Origin: Krasilnikovozyma curviuscula
Lineage: Eukaryota > Basidiomycota > Tremellomycetes > Cystofilobasidiales > Mrakiaceae
Length of the DNA stretch: 24,292 bases
Direction: 5' to 3'
Assembly: GCA_014825775.1 (NCBI GenBank)
Contig: MVAQ01000280.1
Coordinates: 1-24,292 of the forward strand
In this document: positions 1 to 9,055 of the stretch, one piece after another
Layout: every line of letters starts with the position of its first letter
How positions within the stretch are numbered: position 1 is the stretch's first letter
Notes under the pieces: generated by a model
Told to the model about the DNA's origin: nothing
What the model saw: the letters and a program-made list of their open reading frames with translations, nothing else
Database searches by the model: none
Program-made: the position numbers and the translations under genes

Positions 1-27
1 TTTTTTTTTTTTTTTTTTTTTTTTTTT
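1..27. repeat. Poly(T) tract of 27 bases at the window edge
   Basis: Twenty-seven consecutive T residues open the window. They could be the polypyrimidine stretch of an intron ending at the AG at 35-36, which would leave the next exon in phase with the downstream frame, or a homopolymer at a contig edge. If translated in the frame of the following gene it would give nine Phe, which is unlikely in the otherwise Pro/Gln/Ser-rich protein. Confidence 0.85.
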
Positions 28-984
28 CATCAAAAGCCAACTCAAACCGAAGGTCCAGCACCTCCAGCACCGCAACAGCAGACCTCACCGTTTCATGCAC
101 TACTGCACCAGCAGCATTCCGCATTGGCATCAACATCACATGATTCAGCATTTCGAGAATCAGCTGAAGATTCAGACGATGATGCCGACGATTCCATGTC
201 GACTCACATCGATTCTCTTAACTATCGACTCGAACGCATGATGTCCGAAGCACAGGCAGCACTTTCATCGCCTACTTCCTTTTCAAACTTATCTTCTATA
301 CCAGCTCCAGGAGGAAGCCACCATCCATCCCCAAATTGGAAACGTGTCGGAAGTGAAATGAAGGCAAGCCAGAGCTACGGTCGAAATCTCAATGGCCGGA
401 TCAGCTGGGGGATGCACGGTGCTGATGATGGTGATGATCAGCACTTCCAAGGTGGAATGAGCAACTCTAAATCGATGCCCATGCTCAATTCTTCTCCTTA
501 TGTTTCAAAACTCACAATTCAACCATTTTCCAGTGAAAGTACCTCAACCTACGGTTTCGACTCGTCGACACCATATCATGCAACCCCGACCAAAACGTCC
601 CCATCGCCATCACCATATAACTCTATTTCGTCTCAGCATAAAATTTCTCAGCAAAGTCGAATTCCAGCGTCAAGATCTTACTCCTCCGGCCTCAAGACTG
701 CCTCGTCATTTCAATCGTTTATCCCTCGCCGATCAGGCTCTACGTCAATCTCATCGAACCTCAACAGATCGGGATTGTCAGATCGAGAAAGGGACAAGCT
801 TCCAATGAGGTTTCGGCCAGAGATGTACCGATCAATCAGTCCTTCCGACGTCGAAGAAGCGGTTGAGGAAGGTGTCAATCAAATGATGATGGTTGATGCG
901 GAGGACGAGAAGATCAACGGCCTACTGAAAAGCGCCGCTAGTTTATGGGGAGTCAAGCTAGATAGTGAGAAGAAGAGCAGCTGA
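1..984 (+). CDS. 3' part of a Ser-rich, low-complexity hypothetical protein (5' partial)
   Basis: The frame is open from the window edge to the TGA at 982-984 and has no convincing start, so the gene begins upstream. An acceptor AG at 35-36, after the poly(T) tract, would start the visible exon at 37. The encoded part is about 310 residues. It begins with a Pro/Gln-rich stretch, then an acidic patch (SDDDADDS), a possible short helix (SLNYRLERMMSEAQAAL) and a long Ser/Pro/Thr-rich region. It ends in a charged segment (SPSDVEEAVEEGVNQMM, then LKSAASLWGVKLDSEKKSS) that looks folded and may be the conserved part. No enzymatic or membrane signature is visible. The composition suggests a mostly disordered regulatory or scaffold protein. 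I do not recognise the family. Confidence 0.72.
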   Translation, partial: FFFFFFFFFHQKPTQTEGPAPPAPQQQTSPFHALLHQQHSALASTSHDSAFRESAEDSDDDADDSMSTHIDSLNYRLERMMSEAQAALSSPTSFSNLSSIPAPGGSHHPSPNWKRVGSEMKASQSYGRNLNGRISWGMHGADDGDDQHFQGGMSNSKSMPMLNSSPYVSKLTIQPFSSESTSTYGFDSSTPYHATPTKTSPSPSPYNSISSQHKISQQSRIPASRSYSSGLKTASSFQSFIPRRSGSTSISSNLNRSGLSDRERDKLPMRFRPEMYRSISPSDVEEAVEEGVNQMMMVDAEDEKINGLLKSAASLWGVKLDSEKKSS

Positions 985-1281
985 TAATTCGGTAGTCTGT
1001 GTCTGTTTTGAGTTGTGTCAAACGGATACCAGTCTGAAGTGTGTACGTGTACGAATTGGATGACACTATGACAAGGTGACAGTTGCAGCTTGGGCTATAC
1101 TTTCTGTAACAACTGTTCTCTATTACAAGGATTCTCATTGTAATATCTCTATTGAGAAACGAATGTTTTTAGGGCGCCTGGTACTGCGATCCCTCTATTC
1201 CATCCACCGATTCGCGCGACTTCTTTGCCCTGGGGGGAAAAAGCAAAACATAAGATCGACGTCAGGATTCGAGAAGAGTGG

Positions 1282-1652
1282 TCATAAGAAGCAATCAAGT
1301 GAACTCGCCTCAGAGTCGAGTTTTACGATTGTGGGTACAGCTTCGATTGAGGTTGGCGCTGATCGGAGAGGATGAGGGGTCGCAGGGGTTTTCCATTCGG
1401 CGAAAGACCCCACTGATTGAATGTATGCTTCTTTTAATCAAAATGATTTTCAGGAGGAATAGATTCAGTGTCATATTCAGGCGACGACAAAGGAGGGCAT
1501 TCACACTGACCCGGTGCATTCTCGCCGTTGAATACTTCTTCCACCAGATTCTCAACTCTACGACAATGAGGACACCAATACTCGCCGTCTTCCTTGGCCG
1601 AATAGTATATGATGTACTGTGTTAATGGGGTTTTAGTTGGGACGATTGGCAT
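1282..1652 (-). CDS. TXNDC17-like (DUF953) thioredoxin-fold protein, two exons
   Basis: Exon 1 is 1652-1511 and exon 2 is 1430-1282, joined across an 80-nt intron (GTCAGT...AAAAG). The product is 96 residues. The redox motif WCPHC lies at about 26-30 after the strand YIIYYSAKEDG. The rest follows the TXNDC17 pattern: a second strand (AYIQSVG), an aromatic loop (EWKTP) and the cis-Pro segment EAVPTIVKLD. Human TXNDC17 has WCPDC; His in the fourth position is typical of more oxidising thioredoxin folds. The family reduces disulfides or S-nitrosothiols in the cytosol. The protein is short against about 110-123 residues in animals, mainly at the C terminus. The chosen intron keeps the central strand; a nearer acceptor at 1412 would lose it. 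The start at 1652 fits the usual family N terminus, although the frame stays open upstream without an ATG. Confidence 0.85.
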
Positions 1653-2509
1653 GTTGGAAGGTTTAGCGCTGAACTTTGCTGGAGTTTGAAGTAAATTTAA
1701 GGGCTGAAAGACTGAATCGATTGAAAAGTAATTGCCAGCGGTTGTGGTGGTGGAATCTATCCTCTTGTTGGCCTGGGAGCCTTCAAAGGCAATTTTGTCG
1801 CCTTGCGGACCAAGGCGGAGATCACGCCATCGATGAGGACGAGACTGACTTTTGGAGGGTATTGTTGGTCCAAATTGATGAGACCATGCTGAATGAAGAG
1901 AGGGCTTTACTTGAGATCAGTTGGGAGGTTTTCACCTCCTTCATGTCGAACTTATCGACGCGATCCATCTAAATCGCGTCGATGGCACCAGTTGTCATTT
2001 CGCATCGCCAACTCTTCTTGCTTTCTGAGTCTCCATCTAGTTTTCTTGTGTCATGAGTGTCTTGAATCTATCGGTTTATATCTCAAGTCTCCCTCGGTCT
2101 CTTCAAGCTTCTGAAAAGCGTTTGGTCTTCAGAGTTGAGGAGGAGATCGTCAATCACGCCACGGTACACAATAATGAGAGATTTGAAGCTGCAGTTTAGA
2201 AAAGCAACTTCATAAAATGATTCTGATAGAACTCCTCTTCACCCAGTAGGTATGACTTTGCTATGAGAGGAGAAAGTCAGGTTCGACCCCTTCGACCCTC
2301 TTTCACGTGCAGATTCTCCGAGAAAGAGATCCGCACACTTGCCGAGGACACGCAAGGTTTCCTTTCAACCACATTCCTTTCCACCACAACCTCCCATCTC
2401 CAAATCTCAAGGATGATAGATTTGAACAAGTTGAAGGTAAATGATGTTTATTTTTTATTTTTTTGATCAGATAAAGTTACATTTGACTTCTATAACCTGA
2501 TCTAAGATC
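1653..2509. other. Divergent intergenic region between the thioredoxin-like and F-box-like genes
   Basis: These 857 bases separate two divergent starts and should hold both promoters. No full gene could be built. Some minus-strand frames look coding-like: a 48-codon ATG frame at 1968-1822 (starts MDRVDKFDMKEVKT, GTCAGT donor-like site inside), an overlapping open frame containing VSLVLIDGVISALVRKATK, and an open frame around 2120-2240 containing VYRGVIDDLLLNSEDQ. One splice, from the GTCAGT to an AG just before the thioredoxin start, would fuse the first of these in frame to the thioredoxin as an N-terminal extension. A run of T near 2450-2463 precedes the F-box-like start. Confidence 0.4.
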
Positions 2510-3508
2510 ATGCAACCAACCTCCCGATCTAAATCGAAGCACAACAAGAAATCGGCTTCCCCCTCCAACAGATTTACCATACCACTCGATGTCATCTCAG
2601 ATATTGCAGCCCTCTCGTCTCCCCCAGCCCTGCTGTCACTGCTGGTGGTTTCGCGAGTTGTATCGTCGCTTGTCTTACCCTTCCTCTTCAAAGAAGTTCA
2701 CTTGATCGGCAGACGCAACATCAACTCCTTTATCAGCCTTCTCACAATGGAGCACAACACAAAGTCGAAGGCAAAAACGAGCCTGACGGGTGTGACGAAG
2801 CAAGGGCTCCGCTTGGTGACGACGATCAGAGTTACAAGGAACACGTTTCCTCCGCTCCCCAAAAAGCCCCCACGGTCTATGCTGTCGATGACCGGAGCAC
2901 AGAACCCCTACTTTCTCATGCCTAACTTCAAGAAACTATGTGTCTTGGCGGCTCGTAGGGAGGAGTGCAACGTCGTCAACCTCGTCCCACTATTGCAGGT
3001 AGCCAGCGTCGTCGTCCTAGCCGACCTCGACGGGGTTGCGCAGAGAGAAAAGGTGTATTGGCATTTCCCAAACGACGTGTTGAACGCGTATCCCGTTAAA
3101 GGCAAGAGGAAGCTAATTGTGTACGGGGGAGCGCTCGTCAGCATTGCGATGAAGAAGCCAACTTCTACGCAATCAGGCTACATGTATAGTTCGGCATACT
3201 ACAGCCTCCAGCACTATCTCATCACGCCTAGTGATTCAGATTCAAGTCTAGCTTCGCGCCTCAGAGAAGCCGTCAGATGCAACATTTTGCTGTCATGGTC
3301 CATCTACTCGTTTGAGATGCTCGTCAACAAAGAACATATGGGTTTGAAGTTTGATTTGAGTTCCCAGATCGAAGAAATTCAACTTGGGTACTCAGAATAC
3401 GATGGGGAGGAAGATGCGAATAGTGGGATGAAGGCTAATACGTACCACGCGTTCACGCCGCTGGATAGCTTTGAGTGGGACAAGCGGTTGAAGAACCACT
3501 TGGCATAA
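2510..3508 (+). CDS. F-box-like protein, intronless
   Basis: A single uninterrupted frame of 332 residues runs from ATG at 2510 to TAA at 3506-3508. After a basic, Ser-rich N terminus (1-22) comes a degenerate F-box-like segment (about 24-64: IPLDVISDIAALSS, then LLSLLVVSRVVSSLVLPFLFKEVHL), with the Pro-Leu opening and Leu/Val spacing of fungal F-box domains. The remainder has no clear repeats. Such proteins occur in large lineage-specific families in basidiomycetes, and their N terminus is thought to bind Skp1 in SCF ubiquitin ligases. That role is inferred from the family and not shown here. The absence of introns stands out against the intron-rich neighbours and could reflect a young or retroposed copy. 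Confidence 0.68.
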   Translation: MQPTSRSKSKHNKKSASPSNRFTIPLDVISDIAALSSPPALLSLLVVSRVVSSLVLPFLFKEVHLIGRRNINSFISLLTMEHNTKSKAKTSLTGVTKQGLRLVTTIRVTRNTFPPLPKKPPRSMLSMTGAQNPYFLMPNFKKLCVLAARREECNVVNLVPLLQVASVVVLADLDGVAQREKVYWHFPNDVLNAYPVKGKRKLIVYGGALVSIAMKKPTSTQSGYMYSSAYYSLQHYLITPSDSDSSLASRLREAVRCNILLSWSIYSFEMLVNKEHMGLKFDLSSQIEEIQLGYSEYDGEEDANSGMKANTYHAFTPLDSFEWDKRLKNHLA

Positions 3509-4122
3509 CCTGTCTTTGGTGTGTAGCGGATTTTCTCTGATCAGCGAGAATTCATTATTACAGTGCCTGATTGTGCCTGCCAAGCGTTCTTCTTCACTGC
3601 GTCGCTGCTTCTAGTCACAACAACAAGCTGACCATAATCTGACCTAACTACCTCAACTTTGTCCCCACCACTTCTCTTCATTTCGTCTACACATCCTCAT
3701 TCTCATCACCTTGAACTCGGAAAAGGGAGAGTTTGGATGGGATGGTGATCTGCTAATACTGAAGTCCTCTGTTACTACTCCTTCACATACAGCCGAGGAG
3801 CTTACAGTTGAGGAAGGAGTTTTCTCTGCGCCTCGTAATGTTCTTAAATTGACTTTTTTACGCTTTCAAATTCCGTACCGTGCTTCGTTTCTGAGCTGTT
3901 TCTGCTTGTGTCGTTGCCTCTACGCATTTCGTGTCGGCCCCATTATATAACTACCTACGAGATTAATCACTATTATTAACCACCTCTCATGATCTGTAGT
4001 ACCCACTAGCAGACGCCAAGCAGACTCTGCAATATTGGCAATTGATCAAAATTGTGTCGGTTGACGCTTGCGCCTTTTACCTCTCGACCACGATAATCTA
4101 ATTCCAATCCATTCAACCCAGA
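3509..4122. other. Intergenic region upstream of the small membrane protein gene
   Basis: These 614 bases lie between two genes on the plus strand. They hold the 3' UTR of the F-box-like gene and the promoter and leader of the next gene. A pyrimidine-rich stretch at about 3640-3705 resembles a fungal promoter or leader. The open frames here are short and have no convincing start or composition. I see no RNA gene or repeat. Confidence 0.6.
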
Positions 4123-4773
4123 ATGTCACTCGAAGTCAAGCAAGAAACCCAGGAGCTCCTCGCTCCTCCAACCTACACCCCATCGACCTCAGCAGGACCA
4201 ACGGGCGAGCTCGTTCCCGTTGTCCCACTCCTCGCCCCTCACCTGTCAGATGAGGAGTACTTCCTCGAGCACAGACGCAGGCTCTTTGCGGGCATGAAAA
4301 TCCATAGATCAAAGCAGACGGGTCTCCTCCTTTTGAGAAAGCTCATCAGGTTGGAACTGTTAATCTTTCTTGCTTGGACTCTCTTCGTACGTCGTCTTTG
4401 GAGCCAAGCCTAGCACTGCACAGCGTTGAATGATACTGACTACCACCTCCTTTCTTAACTCACTTCTTTCGAATCTATCACTACAGACTACCTTCCATGA
4501 AGAGCTCTTTGAAGATGCTGAGGTTGCCAACATCCTGAACGTGAGTTGATCAGCTCACTCGTTGTATGCTTTATCATCCGCCGGGCTTGAGCACTGACGC
4601 GGCGTCACTTGCGTGCACGACAGGGCGCGCACCTCTTCATTGCCTTAGTCCCAGCGGTCATGGTCCTCCTCGTCCACTTGAAGAGAAAGTCTGCGGCGAG
4701 AAGACTGGCGAGAGCTGACGCTGCTCAAGGTGGCGCTGTGCAGCTTTCGGGAAGTGAAGAGACCACCGCCTGA
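4123..4773 (+). CDS. Small membrane protein of unknown function, three exons, two predicted TM helices
   Basis: Exons are 4123-4386, 4487-4540 and 4624-4773, with introns of 100 and 83 nt (GTACGT and GTGAGT donors, CAG acceptors). The product is 155 residues. It has a Pro/Thr-rich N terminus (about 1-45), a basic amphipathic stretch (FLEHRRRLFAGMKIHRSKQT), a first hydrophobic helix (about 75-88, LELLIFLAWTLF), a short acidic loop (FHEELFEDAEVANIL) and a second helix (AHLFIALVPAVMVLLVHL). The tail is strongly basic (LKRKSAARRLAR) and then Ala/Gly-rich. The hairpin with a basic tail suggests an organelle membrane protein with both ends on one side. No family was recognised. Phase agreement across both introns supports the model. 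Confidence 0.72.
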
Positions 4774-5774
4774 TGAGAGGGAAAGGAAGGCGGGTATGGA
4801 TCATGTCCAGCTTTCTAAGGTTGGGAATTGTACATATATGATAGGATCGAACCAATTTTAACTGTATAGGGTGTGGGGCATGAAAGAGGGACAAGCAAAC
4901 CAAACACTGTCCAACCACCACGAGAGTGAGATCGACAGACCACGTACTATGAATGTACCACCTCCACCTAACCATCGTCCTCCTCACCTCGATGCCGCTC
5001 TGGAGTGCTGTTTCTTGACCTATCTTGGTTGATGCGTGTGATAGCTCCACGCTTGGTTCCATCGGACTCGAGCGACGTACGCCCGAGAGTGCAGACGCGA
5101 GATGGTGAGCTGGGCCCAGACACCCTGCGATATGAAACTGTGGATTTTGTCGCTGCCCTAAGGTCTTTAATACTCTACATTTCTGTATATATTTGATACT
5201 CGAATCTGAATATATCACCACTGAATTGCCAGCGCCCATAGGAATCTCGCTGTCAATGTTTTGATAGCAGTTCGTCGACTTGCTTGCAGCAAACTGGCGT
5301 TGAGAAATGGTAGTGAAAGAAAAGATAGCGTCGTGATGCTCCAGATGAACCTTATCCGGCACTACTTTCAAGCCGTCCTAGTAGAATCAATATGAATATT
5401 GAACATGAATGCGAATATTGCGCGTGCTGTCAAATCAGTCACAATTTTACCTTCTTGCTTCAAGAGTAACAAGTCAGACTGACACTTGATTTCAGTTAGG
5501 TTCAGAAGGGTAACGGCGTGGGAATCTAATAATTTTTTTGCCGATTGGAAAGCGAATCTCAGTGCTGCAGGTCGCGACGGCTCGTTTGTTTACAGTTCTC
5601 AAAGAATGCTTGTTCATATATTCCATGATTCTCTCCATGCGCAGTAAATGTTTTACTTGATCAGGTTCAATAAGTGAAACGCCAACAACATTTATTGTGA
5701 GGTATCGTCCCAGTGCCACTGCTCCTTTGAGGCTTTCTCTTAACGTCCAACCACACCCGCGATATCTCTTATCA
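4774..5774. other. Intergenic region with long but unsupported minus-strand open frames
   Basis: About 1 kb separates the small membrane protein stop from the next start. Two minus-strand frames are unusually long: 4658-5371 (237 codons, opening with a TTG codon just after a stop and overlapping exon 3 of the previous gene) and 5492-5872 (126 codons, overlapping exon 1 of the next gene). Neither has a recognisable domain. The pyrimidine-rich stretch before 5775, with CTTAAC and ending CCCACAG, resembles an intron 3' end, so the next gene may have an upstream exon in this region. Confidence 0.5.
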
Positions 5775-6257
5775 ATGCCCCCCACAGACCAATCGGATGA
5801 ACCTCTTAAACCTTTATCAGACCTTCGATGGCCTCCAGAGCCTGATCCAGGCGTGTATCTCGACCCTTTCACAAAAAACGAGCCGAAACCGCTGAAGAGA
5901 TCCCAACTCGAAAGCTTAGGTACGTCGAACGCTCTTTCTGCCAGTCTAAAATCTCATTTCTAACCCTTCATCATACAATTTGCCCTTGAAATGGTATCTG
6001 TAGCTACAAATCTGCCTCTTCGACAGCTTCTCACAGAAAACCCACAGCTTCGCCCCTTGATCACCTCCCTATCCTCCCTCAACAACCCACTATACCTTCA
6101 AAAAGCACTGGGTATATCTCCTTCAGGTGAAACCTTTAGACCTTTCAAGCTGCCTGATGGGACTTGGATTGGGGAAGATGAAGCGAAGCTTCTGAGGAAA
6201 TTTGCAGCCGTTTCTGAAGGTGCTATGGCGGTCGAAGGGTTGGACTGGGACGAATAA
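5775..6257 (+). CDS. Protein resembling the C-terminal region of HIT-finger ZNHIT3/Hit1 proteins; zinc finger not visible
   Basis: Exons are 5775-5919 and 6004-6257, with an 84-nt intron (GTACGT...GTAG). The product is 132 residues. The N terminus is Pro-rich (DLRWPPEPDPGVYLDPF). It is followed by a helical segment whose pattern (NPQLRPLITSLSSLNNPLYLQKAL, with later aromatic FRPF) recalls the C-terminal domain of ZNHIT3/Hit1, which acts in box C/D snoRNP assembly with Rsa1/NUFIP. The treble-clef HIT zinc finger expected before it (paired CxxC units) is not in this model. Either it lies in an upstream exon that I could not place, since the bases before 5775 look like an acceptor, or this is a finger-less relative. 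The tail is acidic (VEGLDWDE). The family assignment is tentative. Confidence 0.6.
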
Positions 6258-6598
6258 GAAACGGGAAGATGGACAGGAGAATACAGTGGTGTCATTTTTT
6301 AAGAACTCACGAAGCAGAGGCTGGTTGGTTAGAGTGTAATAAGGCAGCTTGCGCCATTCACTCGATACCTCAAATACTCAAGCTCTGTCCGCTTGCTTCC
6401 CCATGAAATTTGTAAGGTTGGTTCTTTCTTTCCAACTTCAAGACTACAGCCCTTTCGTTTTAAGCGCAACCTTTTTTCTTGTGTTGCCACACCATGGGTC
6501 TTGTTTTCCAGGTGACTGAGGTGCCCGGAGACAGAGAACACATAAAAAGGGGATTCTCTTCGCCGTCTCCTCTCTCACAAGCACCCAACTCTTCAGAA
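6258..6598. other. Intergenic promoter region of the MFS transporter
   Basis: These 341 bases lie between two plus-strand genes. An in-frame ATG at 6494 would add 35 residues to the transporter. I prefer the ATG at 6599, which gives an N-terminal tail of usual length. Nothing else is recognised. Confidence 0.6.
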
Positions 6599-9055
6599 AT
6601 GCCAGTAACCGCTGTTTCTTCTTCACAACAAAGCGTTGAATCAAGCACGGTCGTCGTCCCGCTTGAAGACACTACAAAAGAAAACATTGAATCCCACCAA
6701 TCACACAAACCTCAGCTGGCTGTAGACGATGATGGCGCTCCTCCCCCTCGGCCAATGTCACGAGCTAGATTCTGGGTTACCTTTCTCAGTTTAATGCTCT
6801 GTGTGCTACTGGCATCTCTCGATCAGCTCATCACTGCTGTTGCAACTCCAAAGGCGGGTTCCTTCATTTACTTGATGTTCTGAAACTTGAAACTGATACT
6901 CACGTAACTCTGATCTTTTGCCAATTCAGATCACCGATGAATTTGACTCCCTGGATCAGGTCTCTTGGCTTTCTAACGCGTTCTTCATCTGCCAATCAGG
7001 TTTTACTCTTTCATTTGGGCAATACCAGCGGTGCTTCCCTTCAAAATACTGTCTTCTTGTTGGCGTGTTTATCTTTGAAATCGGTTCATTGGTTTGCGGC
7101 GTCTCACCAAGTATGACAGTGCTTATTCTAGGGCGAGCGCTCGCTGGTGTGGGGGTGTGTTTTCTCAATCCTCCTATTGACACTTTATGCCGTTCTAAAC
7201 AAAAGTTACTTTACCTGTTCAGGCTGCTGGAATAATTGGGTCAACATTCCAAGTCTTGATCGAAATTACAACCCTTCAAGAGCGACCAAAGTATATTTCG
7301 TTGTTTGGCCTTTGCACCGCGACCGCATCAATATTTGGCCCGATTGTAGGAGGAGCCTTTTCTGACAGCTACTTGGGTTGGAGATGGTGAGTGGTCGCTC
7401 ATTTATTATCTAGTTGGTGTTGCTGATCTGACTTTGATTTCCTCTCAAGGTGCTTCTACATCAACTTGTAAGCTTAACCATAGCTTTTGTGAGAGTACAT
7501 TACTCAAACTAATCCACGTCGATCTGTAGACCTCTAGGCGGAATTGCCTTGTGCATCATTTTTTTCTTTTCAAAGGCCAGCCCACCTCTTCGAAAACCAG
7601 GCACCGAGCTCGACACCCGACCCGTCTGGCGCAAGTTCATCGAGCTTGATTTCTTCGGTACCATCACTGCTTTGGCCTTCACTACAGTCCTCTCCCTTGG
7701 CCTTGCTTGGGGAGGAAATCAGTATGCTTGGTCCAGCCCTCAAGTCATCGTTTTGCTTGTTATGATTCCCGTCTGCTTGGCCATCCTGGCTGGCTGGAGT
7801 GCGTTGATGGGAGAGGAGAGAGCATTGTTCCCAATCATGTTCTTGAAGAGCCGAGCAGTGCTGGCAGCTGGTTTCTTGGGTCTTTTTGGATGGATGTGTA
7901 GTGTCAGTTGTCTTTACTACCTTTCGATCCAGTTTCAGGCGGTATATGGGAAGAGCTCCATCACCGCAGGAGAGTACTTGCTGTCTATGGTTCTGGTTCA
8001 AACTACTTTCACTAGTACGTTGCTATTCCCTCCCTCTTCCTTTACTCGTTATTGATCGTTTGGTGGTCACTCTCTTAGTCTTGGGTGGTAGGCTGGTAAC
8101 CCGGCTTGGCCACTATCGTCCACTCCTCACCATCGGCCCTTGTTTCCTTACCATAGGAGCGTAAGCCCCGTTTACTCTCCTTGTCCTTGATCAACATAAA
8201 TATTAACTTCGTGTATCTTTTCCTTGCGACAGTGGTTTTCTCATTACAATGGGCTCGACAACTGCGGTCTCCCACTCACTTGGCTTCCAATCTCTTTTGG
8301 GTGCTGGTTTAGGAATGTTCATTCAAAATTGTGGTCTCTCAGTTCAAGTAGCCTACAAAAAACAGCCTCAGTACCTGGCTCAAGGAGTGGGGGTGTACAA
8401 CTTCATCACTTTAAATGGTAGAATTCTCGGCTTGTCAAGTCAGTTTACTCGCTGCTTCTTTTCCAAGTGCACAGGATCACTCATCAATTTTATCTTCTTG
8501 ATTAGTTGCCTCTATCATCTTTACGAACACGCTGCCTAAGCAACTCCAGAAACATGCACCAAACCTTCCGCCAGGCGTGAGTCCTCCCCTCCAATAAAAC
8601 GATCTCGTGAACTTCTTCTGACAGTGCATACTACAGTCCTATGCTGTAATCGAAAAGTCGGTTGAAACTATACGAAACACTGCTTATGTTCGTGAGTACT
8701 CATATCTTAATACTTTCGCCTTCGCCGCCGTCGCTGAATTCGATGTTACGAACCACCAGCTCTATCGATGCGGTCAGATGTGATCGACGCGTATATGGCT
8801 TCCATCCATTCGGTATTCATCTTTGTGGTTGTTTCTGGTCAGTATTATACCCTGAGGTTCTGCATTCTCACGTGTCGACACCTTGCTAATGACATCTTCT
8901 CCCACAACGCAGCTGGTTGCGCGGTGTTGGCGTCGTTCGCCATTCCTCCGGGAACTCTTCATAAGAAGAATACGTCTACAAAAAATGATGAGAAACCTAA
9001 AGATGTTGAAATGGGAGAAGCTCAACAGATTGAGCAGAAGGAACATGCAGCTTAA
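6599..9055 (+). CDS. MFS transporter, DHA2-type (14 TM), 11 exons
   Basis: Exons: 6599-6853, 6930-7154, 7223-7386, 7450-7467, 7530-8014, 8079-8160, 8233-8438, 8506-8576, 8625-8691, 8778-8837 and 8913-9055, giving 591 residues. Family marks are the first-helix motif LASLDQLITAVATPKITDEF, the loop DSLDQVSWLSNAF, GRALAGVGAAG, the antiporter-type motif SIFGPIVGGAFSD and the DHA2 signature GWRWCFYINLPLGG. About 14 hydrophobic helices follow, and the tail is charged and hydrophilic. DHA2 proteins are proton-coupled exporters of drugs, toxins, siderophores or amino acids; the substrate cannot be told here. The loop 2-3 motif A is degenerate (GQYQRCFPSKYC in place of a G-x3-D-R-x-GRR type). Intron 1 appears to be GC-AG, and exon 4 is an 18-nt microexon. 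The exon 9 and exon 10 starts have alternative AGs (8637, 8761), so a few residues there are uncertain. Confidence 0.92.

Noticed and set aside
1408..1412. Acceptor at 1412 for the thioredoxin-like gene
   Set aside because: It keeps frame but drops the central strand AYIQS that the family needs; the acceptor giving an exon start at 1430 keeps it.
5400..5460. Cys-rich stretch ECEYCACCQ as a candidate HIT zinc finger
   Set aside because: Spacing of the Cys and His residues does not fit the treble-clef pattern, and the frame does not splice to the 5775 exon convincingly.
5492..5872. 126-codon minus-strand frame (contains VGVSLIEPDQVKHLLRMERI)
   Set aside because: It reads like protein in part, but overlaps exon 1 of the ZNHIT3-like gene in antisense, and no matching upstream exon or family was found.
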